A DNA stretch of 64,000 bases from Alphaproteobacteria bacterium (GTDB lineage: Bacteria > Pseudomonadota > Alphaproteobacteria > UBA6615): the NCBI GenBank assembly GCA_021774575.1, contig JAJFIX010000009.1, positions 1 to 64,000 on the forward strand. Reading direction: 5' to 3'. Below the pieces are notes generated by a model. It was given only the letters and a program-made list of their open reading frames with translations. It was not told the DNA's origin and did not search any database. A program made the position numbers and the translations under genes. Shown piece after piece: positions 6,825 through 14,611 of the stretch (positions within the stretch are counted from its first letter, which is position 1; every line of letters starts with the position of its first letter).

Positions 6825-8813
6825 ATGGTCGATGCGTTAGACGAGTTGGTTTGGCATTGGGTTGCCGATAAAGAGTCCATTGCCGAAGGCCGCGTCAGAT
6901 CAGTTTCCGCCGGTACCAAGTCGTTGGCACTCGTTCATTTTTCCGGTTGTTTTGCCGCGATGGATAATCATTGTCCGCACCAAGGGGGCCCATTGGGCGA
7001 GGGCTCGATAGAAACCGGCGTTGATGGCAAATGTTGGCTGAGATGCCCGTGGCACGGTTGGGATTTCGATCCCCTGACCGGTTCGCCGCCGGGTGGGCAT
7101 GAAGACACCGGTCAGCAAACATATCCCGTTCGCGTAAGTGATGACGGGATCTATGTCGGCCTCCTTGCAGAGCCTGAACGGGCAACAACAGTTACTGACA
7201 TCATGGTTGAGACCATGCTGAACTGGGGTGTGAAGACGGTTTTCGGCATCGTCGGGCACTCAAATCTGGGTTTGGCCGATGCGATGCGTGTCCAGGAGCA
7301 GCGCGGTAATCTCTCCTATTTTGCTGTCCGCCACGAGGCGGCGGCGGCTTTTGCTTGTTCTGGCTACGCCAAATTGACCGGTAGCCCGGCCGCCTGTTTG
7401 GCAATTGCTGGCCCGGGTGCAACCAATCTACTGACCGGTTTGTGGGATGCGAAGGTCGATCGTGCCCCGGTTCTGGCGTTAACCGGTCAGGTCCAAGTTC
7501 AAGTTATGGGGCCAGGTGCATTTCAAGATATCGATCTACACGCAGCGTTTGCTCCGGTCGCTCAGTTTAGTCAGCCGGTCCTCAGGGATTCCGACCATGC
7601 GGAGTTGATGTCACTGGCATGTAAAAATGCGATTGTGAATCGCGACGTCGCACATTTGATTTTTCCTGATAACGTTCAGACAATTGAGGCTGGGGAAACG
7701 GCGGCAGCGTCAGGTCCGGCCGGCAGACTTGGACATCCAAAAATCACTCCGCCGGCCGAAGACGTCGATGCGGCGTTGGCGGAAATATTGATGGCAAAGC
7801 GACCCATAATCGTTGCCGGCTACGGCGCACGGGAGTCCGCCGATGAAATTCTCAGCCTGGCAGAAGAGCTACAGGCACCTATACTCACAACGTTCAAGGC
7901 AAAGGGCATAATTCCCGACAGCCATCCGAATGCCGCCGGTGTGCTTGGCCGATCCGGGACGCCGATCGCCAGTTGGTTCATGAATGAATGTGACCTTATC
8001 CTTGCTCTAGGCTCATCGTTCTCAGACCACACCGGAATTGAGCCGTCAAAGCCGATTGTACAGGTTGATTTTGATCGGATGCAGTTGGGCAAGTCTCATC
8101 CGGTGACCGTGCCGGTTTGGGGAGATGTGGGTGCGACTATTGAGATCATCCGAAATCGCTTGGGGGGGGCTGCCCATGTAATCGACCAGGTTCCAGAAAT
8201 TGCTGCCCGTTGGAGCATTTGGCGTGAAGAAAAAAAACGCCGGCTTACGGAAGATCAGGGTAAGGGCATCAATTCGGCAACGATTTTCGCCGAGTTAAGC
8301 AGTTTGGTTCCAGATGACGCAATCCTCGCCGTGGATGTCGGAAACAACACTTATTCGTTTGGACGCTATTTCGAGTGCGCACGCCAATCGGTTTTGATGT
8401 CTGGGTATCTTGGATCGATAGGATTTGCTTTTTCAGCCGCCATGGGTGCTTGGGCGGCGACCCAAGATGACGAACTTCACTATGGACGAAAAGTTGTGTC
8501 GATAAGCGGCGATGGCGGCTTCGGTCAGTATCTGGCCGAATTTACCACAGCGGTTCAATTCGGCATGAACATTACGCACATTCTGCTCAATAACGGTGAG
8601 CTCGGAAAAATTTCTAAAGAGCAACGTGGCGGAGAGTTTCCTGTCTGGCAAACAACTCTGAGCAATCCGAGCTTTGCCGCCTATGCCAAACTTTGCGGCG
8701 GCTTTGGTCGGAAGGTAACCAATCCAGTAGATCTGGGCACGGCAATTTCCGCGGCATTGGAATATGACGGCCCAGCGCTCGTCGAGATCATCACCGATGC
8801 CGAACTCATCTGA
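6825..8813 (+). CDS. Rieske-domain fusion to a thiamine-diphosphate enzyme (acetolactate-synthase-like)
   Basis: 662 residues from ATG 6825 (a GTG at 6795 would add 10). Residues about 5-115 are a Rieske domain with C50-x-H52 (CPHQGG) and C74-x-x-H77 (CPWHGWDF). From about 122 there is a complete three-domain ThDP enzyme of the acetolactate synthase/pyruvate oxidase superfamily: N-terminal domain with the catalytic Glu at about 171 (AVRHEAAAAFA) and GPGATNLLTGL, a central domain (PIIVAGYGAR, LILALGSSFSD), and a C-terminal domain with the ThDP motif GDGGFG at about 562 and NN at about 590. The substrate is not evident. A Rieske domain fused to this superfamily is unusual and suggests an oxidative 2-oxoacid decarboxylation passing electrons to the iron-sulfur cluster (inference). 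A TauE-like exporter two genes downstream makes a sulfonate substrate worth considering, but nothing proves it. Confidence 0.87.
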   Translation: MVDALDELVWHWVADKESIAEGRVRSVSAGTKSLALVHFSGCFAAMDNHCPHQGGPLGEGSIETGVDGKCWLRCPWHGWDFDPLTGSPPGGHEDTGQQTYPVRVSDDGIYVGLLAEPERATTVTDIMVETMLNWGVKTVFGIVGHSNLGLADAMRVQEQRGNLSYFAVRHEAAAAFACSGYAKLTGSPAACLAIAGPGATNLLTGLWDAKVDRAPVLALTGQVQVQVMGPGAFQDIDLHAAFAPVAQFSQPVLRDSDHAELMSLACKNAIVNRDVAHLIFPDNVQTIEAGETAAASGPAGRLGHPKITPPAEDVDAALAEILMAKRPIIVAGYGARESADEILSLAEELQAPILTTFKAKGIIPDSHPNAAGVLGRSGTPIASWFMNECDLILALGSSFSDHTGIEPSKPIVQVDFDRMQLGKSHPVTVPVWGDVGATIEIIRNRLGGAAHVIDQVPEIAARWSIWREEKKRRLTEDQGKGINSATIFAELSSLVPDDAILAVDVGNNTYSFGRYFECARQSVLMSGYLGSIGFAFSAAMGAWAATQDDELHYGRKVVSISGDGGFGQYLAEFTTAVQFGMNITHILLNNGELGKISKEQRGGEFPVWQTTLSNPSFAAYAKLCGGFGRKVTNPVDLGTAISAALEYDGPALVEIITDAELI

Positions 8814-8905
8814 CGTCTGGGTGAGGCTTTTGTCAGCTTTCTCTACTCGAAACTTTATCAGCATGGACGGCAGGGATCCTGACGTCCATGCATACGAGGG
8901 GTCAC

Positions 8906-9778
8906 ATGGAAAATAGTGCGAATTGGTCGGAACTAGGTACGGTGTCGCCGACAAAGCTTTCGGAATCACGCAATGTCGCGCATCACGCGTTGCAGTGGCT
9001 GGGCCGCAGTGCTCGGGCTCTGCTGCATCCAAAAGATGACGATAGTCATACTTCACTGATATGGAACGATTCGGTGTCGGGTTTTTGCACTCAACCGATT
9101 GCGGCGGGTGGTGAGGAATTGCATGTCTGTCTGGAACTTCCAGATTTGTCGCTTGTTGTTCGATCGGTGGGGGGGGGCGATGTCTCTATTGAATTGGATG
9201 GACATAGCGACCGAGAAATCGGTGAATGGCTCGTCGCGGCGTTGATGGCGCGCGGCCTCGATCCCTCTAAACTTTATGACGAACAGCCCTATGAGATACC
9301 GACTCACCCGGTGGCTGAGGGAGGTATTTATAAGACCGCACATTTGAGAACTGAGCTGTCGGAATTGGCGCAATGGTATGCCGGCGCTCATGCAATTCTT
9401 TCAGGCGTGACCGAAAATTATGCGTTGATAGATCCGGGTCCCTCCGAGGTGCAGTGCTGGCCCCACCATTTTGACCTTGCCGTGTTGATCGCGTTCGAGA
9501 GTGGCGGCGGCGAAAAAGCGAAGGCAATTGGCGTTGGTCTCTCGCCCGGCGATGACTCCTACGATCAACCCTATTTCTACGTCAACCCGTGGCCGCATCT
9601 GAAACCGGAAAACTTGCCGCCATTGGCTGAGCCGGGCAGGTGGCACACCGAGGGTTTCGTCGGAGCAGTTGCACCGGGGGCTGAAATTTTGGCTCTTGCA
9701 AAACCATACGATATGACGTGGGATTTTATCATGACGGCGATCGAGATTGGTCACCGTCGCCTGCTCGCAGAGTCATGA
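8906..9778 (+). CDS. Conserved hypothetical protein
   Basis: About 290 residues from ATG 8906, which has GAGGGG just upstream (an in-frame ATG at 8888 would add six). I do not recognise a family with certainty. It has no signal peptide or membrane segment and is rich in Trp, Pro and acidic residues. The most conserved-looking part is the C-terminal half: VQCWPHHFDLAVLIAF, AIGVGLSPGDDSYDQPYFY, PWPHLKPENLPPL and WHTEGFVGAV. The WPHHFD plus PEPYFYVxPWP-like arrangement loosely recalls DUF5996 proteins, but this is only an impression. It follows the Rieske-TPP gene on the same strand after 92 bp and may be co-transcribed. Confidence 0.65.
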   Translation: MENSANWSELGTVSPTKLSESRNVAHHALQWLGRSARALLHPKDDDSHTSLIWNDSVSGFCTQPIAAGGEELHVCLELPDLSLVVRSVGGGDVSIELDGHSDREIGEWLVAALMARGLDPSKLYDEQPYEIPTHPVAEGGIYKTAHLRTELSELAQWYAGAHAILSGVTENYALIDPGPSEVQCWPHHFDLAVLIAFESGGGEKAKAIGVGLSPGDDSYDQPYFYVNPWPHLKPENLPPLAEPGRWHTEGFVGAVAPGAEILALAKPYDMTWDFIMTAIEIGHRRLLAES

Positions 9779-9836
9779 TCTCTGACCAAAAAACAAGGCA
9801 CCATTGCGCGCGTTATTTGTTGACAGCCTATCTTGC

Positions 9837-9862
9837 GGAACACCGGTCTCTCCGGTGTTTCC
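9837..9862 (+). other. Hairpin in the leader of the TauE-like gene
   Basis: GGAACACCGG and CCGGTGTTTCC can pair around a TCTCT loop, with a one-base bulge. No T-run follows, so it is not a standard terminator. It lies about 30 bp before the gene and could be a leader structure or a transcript-stabilising stem. Confidence 0.3.
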
Positions 9863-9890
9863 ATAGACAAGATAAAACGAGGACAACCGA

Positions 9891-10754
9891 ATGACGTTAA
9901 GTCTTGAGTACTGGTATCTGTTACCGATATCAATCGCGATTGCGACGGTGGCGATGTCAAGCGGCATTGGTGGCGCGGTGTTCTTTACACCGATTTTGTT
10001 ACTATGGCTGCGGCTCGAACCAACCGTCGCCGTTGGAATTGCACTAACGACGGAGCTGTTTGGATTTAGCTCGGGCCTAATTGCCTATATGCGGGCCAAG
10101 TTGATCGACTACAAACTTGGCTTCAATCTGCTGATGTTTTCAGTACCTGGGGCAGTTATCGGTGTGCTTTACGCCGACGCGTTCCCACCGATCGTGCTAA
10201 AGGCTGTGTTTGCGGCCGGTTTGGTGTTTATCGGCATACAGCTGTTCACGTCCTGGCGTGACGAGCGTCGCGAGCGGCTCAACGGAGAAATTGAAAGCGA
10301 AAATAGCGCGGCGCACGAATCGTCTTTGACTGACCGAAATGGCAAGACGTATACCTACACCATTTGCCAAAAAGGCATGGGCCGAGCTTTCGCAGCCGTC
10401 GGTGGTGCTTTTCTTGGCATGATCTCGGTTGGGCTCGCCGAATTGCAGGAATACCACCTCGTGGCCAAGTGCCGGGTGCCGTCCGCGGTTGCCGTTGGAA
10501 CGTCGATCTTCGTTGTGGTCGTGACGGTTTTGGTTGCGGTCGTCGGCCACGCGATCGAATTTGCCGCTCACGCTGAGAGTGAAACGTTTCAGCAAATTAC
10601 AAACATTGTCATATTCACGGTTCCCGGAGTGCTGATTGGCGGACAACTTGGTCCAAGGCTACAGGCGCGTTTGGATCCAGACATTTTGAAAGTAGTGATA
10701 TCGGTCGTTTTCGTACTTGTTGGTGCGTTCATGATGTGGACCCTCGTTCCATAG
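9891..10754 (+). CDS. TauE/SafE-family membrane exporter
   Basis: 287 residues with about eight hydrophobic segments in two halves, as in the TauE/SafE (DUF81) family of proposed sulfite, sulfoacetate or other organic anion exporters. Family features are an early SSGIGGAVFFTPILLLWL segment, a glycine-rich second repeat (AAVGGAFLGMISVGLAEL) and GVLIGGQLGPRLQARL near the end. A charged cytoplasmic loop of about 45 residues (SWRDERRERLNGEIESE onward) separates the halves. The start has GAGGA about 8 bp upstream. Substrate is not predictable from sequence. The position downstream of the Rieske-TPP gene is compatible with export of a sulfur-containing product. Confidence 0.85.
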   Translation: MTLSLEYWYLLPISIAIATVAMSSGIGGAVFFTPILLLWLRLEPTVAVGIALTTELFGFSSGLIAYMRAKLIDYKLGFNLLMFSVPGAVIGVLYADAFPPIVLKAVFAAGLVFIGIQLFTSWRDERRERLNGEIESENSAAHESSLTDRNGKTYTYTICQKGMGRAFAAVGGAFLGMISVGLAELQEYHLVAKCRVPSAVAVGTSIFVVVVTVLVAVVGHAIEFAAHAESETFQQITNIVIFTVPGVLIGGQLGPRLQARLDPDILKVVISVVFVLVGAFMMWTLVP

Positions 10755-10802
10755 CGGACCGCTGGCAACGCACACAGTTGTTTATGTAAACAAGGATTGC
10801 AG

Positions 10803-12422
10803 ATGTCGGATAAGAATGAACTACGCGGCTTTGACTTGTTGCACGATGCGTCGAGCAATAAGTCGACGGTTTTTTCCGCGGAGGAGCGCGACGCCTTCGG
10901 GCTTCGTGGGTTGTTGCCGGCAGCAATTTGCTCGCAAGATGTTCAGCTCGAGCGAATCTTGGAAAATGTCCGTCGCAAATCCAACGATATAGAGCGCTAC
11001 GTTTTCTTGTCAGCGCTGCAAGACCGCAATGAACGGCTTTTCTATCGAGCCGTCATAGACAACATTAACGAGCTATTACCGCTGGTCTATACGCCGACGG
11101 TCGGGCAGGCTTGCAAGGAATTTGCCCATATCTTTCGCCAAACTCGTGGCTTTTACGTGACACCTGACGACCGCGGCCACATTCGTGCCAATCTTGATAA
11201 TTGGCCCGAGGAAGATGTGCGGGTCGTCGTCATCACCGATGGTGAACGAATACTTGGTCTCGGTGATCTCGGTGCCAACGGTATGGGTATTCCGATTGGA
11301 AAACTTGCTTTGTATGTTGCGTGCGCGGGCATTGATCCTAGCCAGTGCCTACCGGTCATGCTGGATGTTGGCACTAACAACGAGGAACTGCGTCAAGACC
11401 CTCTTTATTTGGGCACCAACACGGCGCGACTGGAAGGTAAAGCATATGACGACCTAGTTGAGGAGTTTGTTTTGGCCATCCAGGACAAATATCCGAGCGC
11501 TCTAATCCAGTTCGAAGACTTCCTGACGCCGAACGCCTACCGCCTGCTCAATACCTATCGCGACAGGGTGCTGTCTTTCAATGACGACATTCAGGGAACC
11601 GCAGCGATGGTTCTGTCAGGCATCTACGCCTCGACGCGTATATCCGGACTGAAATTCGAAGATCTAAAACTGATGTTTCTTGGCGCCGGGTCGGCCGCCA
11701 CCGGTATCGCGGATTTGCTGACTAAGGCGCTTGTAGAAAAAGGTTTATCGGAGCAAGAGGCGCGCCAACGACTTTGGTTCGTCGATATAAACGGTTTGGT
11801 AGTCGGCTCACGTGATGATTTAGCTCCCCATAATTTGCCTTATGCCCATGACCATCCGCCGGCGTCCTTTATCGATGCGATACGGGTATTGGAGCCGAAT
11901 ATACTTGTTGGCGCGACCGGTGCGCCGGGGACCTTTACCGAAGACGCTGTTCGCTTGATGGCCGAAATTAATGAGCGGCCCGGTATTTTTGCGCTGTCCA
12001 ATCCGACATCGCGGGCCGAGTGCACGGCCGAACAGGCCTACGAATGGACCAGCGGCGCGGCAATTTTTGCCAGCGGCAGTCCTTTCTCTCCAGTCACCTT
12101 GAACGGCGTTACTCACCATCCTGGTCAAGGCAACAATGTCTACATATTCCCAGGTGTTGGCCTTGGTGCCCTCGCCAGCGGGGCGACACGCATATGCGAC
12201 GAAATGTTCTTGGCAGCGGCTGGAACGCTGGCTGCAACGGTCAGTCCCACCGATTTGGCGAACGGGTCCATCTATCCGCCGCTCGCCGATATTCGTTCGG
12301 TGTCCTTGGCGATAGCCACGACCGTGGCGGAGGTTGCCCATGCGCGAGGGTTGGCCTCACGCCCGCGGCCAGATGACCTCGAGCAAATGATTTTGAAGAC
12401 CATGTACGACCCCAGTTACTGA
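10803..12422 (+). CDS. NAD-type malic enzyme
   Basis: About 539 residues from ATG 10803 (AAGGA 6 bp upstream; a TTG at 10797 is in frame but less likely). It catalyses oxidative decarboxylation of malate to pyruvate. Visible motifs are the malic N-domain LPLVYTPTVGQAC and ITDGERILGLGDLGANGMGI, the metal-binding region LIQFEDF and FNDDIQGTAAMVLSG, and the nucleotide-binding fold LMFLGAGSAATGIADL. Length and motifs fit the large eukaryote-like/MaeA class, not the MaeB-PTA fusion. It links the TCA cycle (sdh operon downstream) with pyruvate metabolism. It follows the TauE-like gene by 48 bp on the same strand. Confidence 0.95.
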   Translation: MSDKNELRGFDLLHDASSNKSTVFSAEERDAFGLRGLLPAAICSQDVQLERILENVRRKSNDIERYVFLSALQDRNERLFYRAVIDNINELLPLVYTPTVGQACKEFAHIFRQTRGFYVTPDDRGHIRANLDNWPEEDVRVVVITDGERILGLGDLGANGMGIPIGKLALYVACAGIDPSQCLPVMLDVGTNNEELRQDPLYLGTNTARLEGKAYDDLVEEFVLAIQDKYPSALIQFEDFLTPNAYRLLNTYRDRVLSFNDDIQGTAAMVLSGIYASTRISGLKFEDLKLMFLGAGSAATGIADLLTKALVEKGLSEQEARQRLWFVDINGLVVGSRDDLAPHNLPYAHDHPPASFIDAIRVLEPNILVGATGAPGTFTEDAVRLMAEINERPGIFALSNPTSRAECTAEQAYEWTSGAAIFASGSPFSPVTLNGVTHHPGQGNNVYIFPGVGLGALASGATRICDEMFLAAAGTLAATVSPTDLANGSIYPPLADIRSVSLAIATTVAEVAHARGLASRPRPDDLEQMILKTMYDPSY

Positions 12423-12464
12423 CCTGCCGATCATGGAAATGCTGCAACAGGAGCGGAGATTGTT

Positions 12465-12896
12465 ATGAACATTGTAGCGCGGGGCATATTAGCGGGATTT
12501 TCGGCAACCATTGTTTTGTCGCTCTTGATGTTGCTGAAAACCGTGATGGGAATAATGCCGGAGTTGGATGTGCCGGCCATGCTCGGCGCCATGGCCGGCG
12601 AGACGATGGGCGTTGACGGCTCGTCCATTGGCTGGATGCTGCATTTTGTTGTTGGCGCGGTGGTCTTTGGTCTTGGATTCGCGCTGACCAATAGGGCCCT
12701 TCCAAGCAACAATCAGGTTGTTAAGGGGATAGTTTTTGGCATTGCTGCTTGGTTGGTGATGATGATCGCAATCATGCCGTTCGCCGGAGCAGGCCTTTTT
12801 GGCATGTCTATAGGATTGATGGCGCCGATGATGACGCTCATTTTGCATATTGTTTTCGGTGCAGTTTTGGGGCTCGTCTTTCGTCATTTGAGATAG
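12465..12896 (+). CDS. Small four-helix membrane protein (DUF6789-like)
   Basis: 143 residues with four predicted membrane helices (about 5-27, 57-78, 88-108, 112-140), very rich in Met and Gly. It resembles the DUF6789 group of small inner-membrane proteins of unknown function. It sits 42 bp after the malic enzyme gene and 13 bp before the amidotransferase gene, so it is probably part of the same transcript. No catalytic or binding residues can be named. Confidence 0.75.
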   Translation: MNIVARGILAGFSATIVLSLLMLLKTVMGIMPELDVPAMLGAMAGETMGVDGSSIGWMLHFVVGAVVFGLGFALTNRALPSNNQVVKGIVFGIAAWLVMMIAIMPFAGAGLFGMSIGLMAPMMTLILHIVFGAVLGLVFRHLR

Positions 12897-12909
12897 GAGT
12901 TATAAGTCA

Positions 12910-13734
12910 ATGTGCGAGCTATTCGCTATGTCTAGCCGCAGTCGGTCTGCCGTCACCTATTCGCTGAACGAATTTGCTGAGAACGGCAGTGCGCTGCGTT
13001 CGAACCGGTCAGGTTGGGGTGTCGCCTATGCCCATGATCGCGATGCATTTGTGGTGAAGGAGGCTGCTCCCGCAGCGTCGAGTCCCTGGGTTGATTTTAT
13101 TGCCTCGCAACGGCTCGAGAGCAAATATGTAATGGCTCATGTGCGCTATGCGACGCGTGGCGAGCCATATTTGGAAAACACCCATCCATTCAGGCGGGCG
13201 TTTGGCGGCCGGGTTCATTTGTTCGCCCACAACGGCACCTTACACGGGCTTGAGGACGACGTAGCTAAGAGCTCATTGACTCATCATCCGGTTGGCGAAA
13301 CCGATTCCGAACTGGCATTTTGTATTCTCCTTGAAAATCTTCGGTCGATTTGGCTCGAGGTTGGTGATGTGCCGCCGGTCGAAGACCGGATGCGGGTTTT
13401 TGTCGATTTCGCGTCCAGGATGAAGACGTTCGGGTCGTCCAATTTTCTCTATTTCGATGGTGATGCGCTGTTCGTCCATGGCCACAGGCGCATTTACGAG
13501 GAAGACGGAAAGCTGACAGAGCCGAAGCCACCGGGCCTTCATATAAAGAACTGCCAAAGATGCGCTGCGGCACCAGAATATGAGTGCAACGGCCTGCGTA
13601 TCGAGCAACACGAACAAAACAGCATCCTATTTGCGAGCGTTCCCTTGGAAGCTGACGGTTGGGAGGCGCTTCCTGAGGGGACGGCATTGGTCGTCAAGGA
13701 CGGCGTTGAACTCGATCGGGTGGGTACGGCTTAA
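12910..13734 (+). CDS. Class II glutamine amidotransferase (YafJ-like)
   Basis: 274 residues beginning MCELFAMS, so that after Met removal Cys2 would be the N-terminal nucleophile of class II (Ntn) amidotransferases. Further family features are RSGWGVAY, VMAHVRYATRGEP (Arg and glutamine-binding loop) and FAHNGTLHGL (oxyanion Asn-Gly). There is no synthase domain, so it is the stand-alone YafJ/DUF4 type whose acceptor is unknown. The start is fixed by the requirement for Cys2. Confidence 0.9.
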   Translation: MCELFAMSSRSRSAVTYSLNEFAENGSALRSNRSGWGVAYAHDRDAFVVKEAAPAASSPWVDFIASQRLESKYVMAHVRYATRGEPYLENTHPFRRAFGGRVHLFAHNGTLHGLEDDVAKSSLTHHPVGETDSELAFCILLENLRSIWLEVGDVPPVEDRMRVFVDFASRMKTFGSSNFLYFDGDALFVHGHRRIYEEDGKLTEPKPPGLHIKNCQRCAAAPEYECNGLRIEQHEQNSILFASVPLEADGWEALPEGTALVVKDGVELDRVGTA

Positions 13735-13811
13735 AATGCCCGCCGAATTTTTGCGCCTGACGAAATTTCAGTCGGAGCGGCGCTTTACTCCAATAAGATT
13801 GCAGAATCGTC

Positions 13812-14204
13812 ATGACTGACCAACGCCCGACCTCACCGCATATCCAGGTCTATCGCTGGCAGTACACGATGCTGCTGTCGATCCTGCACCGCGCTTCGGG
13901 AATCGCGCTATCGATCGGCGCGCTGGTACTCGTCGCCTGGCTGCTGGCGATGGCCGCTGGACCCGACAGTTACGACCGTATGCAATCGCTGATCGGAAGC
14001 AATGTCGGCGTGGTAATGCTGTTCGGCTGGACCTGGGCCTTATTCTACCACTTGCTCAATGGCCTGCGGCACCTTTTCTGGGACATCGGAATGGGATTTG
14101 AACTGCCACAAGCATTTTCCACTGGCATCACCGTTGTCATCGGCTCGGTCATCTTAACCGGCGCAAGCTGGTTCATCGGCCTGTCGATCTTTGGAGGGAC
14201 CTAG
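13812..14204 (+). CDS. sdhC: Succinate dehydrogenase cytochrome b556 subunit
   Basis: 130 residues, three membrane helices. It has the SdhC signature SPHIQVYRWQYTMLLSILHRASGIALS, here with the conserved S-I-x-H-R-x-[ST]-G quinone-site motif, and the haem-ligand helix FYHLLNGLRHLFWD with the conserved H-x-x-x-G-x-R-H. It anchors the complex in the inner membrane and helps bind haem b and ubiquinone. It is the first gene of sdhCDAB, 2 bp before sdhD. Confidence 0.93.
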   Translation: MTDQRPTSPHIQVYRWQYTMLLSILHRASGIALSIGALVLVAWLLAMAAGPDSYDRMQSLIGSNVGVVMLFGWTWALFYHLLNGLRHLFWDIGMGFELPQAFSTGITVVIGSVILTGASWFIGLSIFGGT

Positions 14205-14206
14205 TC

Positions 14207-14611
14207 ATGAGCTCCGAACAATCATCCGGCCGGCGCTCGCCTTTATCGCGCGCGCGCGGCCTGGGATCGGCCAGGTCTGGCACCACCCATTTTCTATCCC
14301 AGCGCTGGACAGCGATCGCCCTGGTGCCGCTAATTATTTGGTTTGTCATCGGAATCATAGCCCATATTGGGGCCAGTCATGTCGTGGCGATGACTTGGGT
14401 AGGGCGTCCATTAAACGCCGTGTTGATGGCGTTGATGTTGGGGGCACTGTTTCATCATGCCCAACTCGGCTTGCAGGTTGTCATTGAAGATTATGTGCAT
14501 GCGCACGGTGCCAAAATTATCTTGATCGTTCTCACCAAAGGCGCCGCTCTTATATTTGGCGGTTTGGCCATTTTTGCCGTCCTGAGAATTTCACTCGGAG
14601 GGGTTGCATGA
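14207..14611 (+). CDS. sdhD: Succinate dehydrogenase membrane anchor subunit
   Basis: 134 residues with a charged N-terminus ([13 protein letters not shown]) and three membrane helices. The [13 protein letters not shown] stretch and [19 protein letters not shown] (haem-ligand and helix III region) are typical of alphaproteobacterial SdhD. The stop overlaps the sdhA start by 4 bp, implying coupled translation. Confidence 0.92.
   Translation: MSSEQSSGRRSPLSRARGLGSARSGTTHFLSQRWTAIALVPLIIWFVIGIIAHIGASHVVAMTWVGRPLNAVLMALMLGALFHHAQLGLQVVIEDYVHAHGAKIILIVLTKGAALIFGGLAIFAVLRISLGGVA

Noticed and set aside
8433-9056. A 207-codon minus-strand frame over the end of the Rieske-ThDP gene
   Set aside because: Overlaps a well-supported domain and the next gene; no family resemblance.
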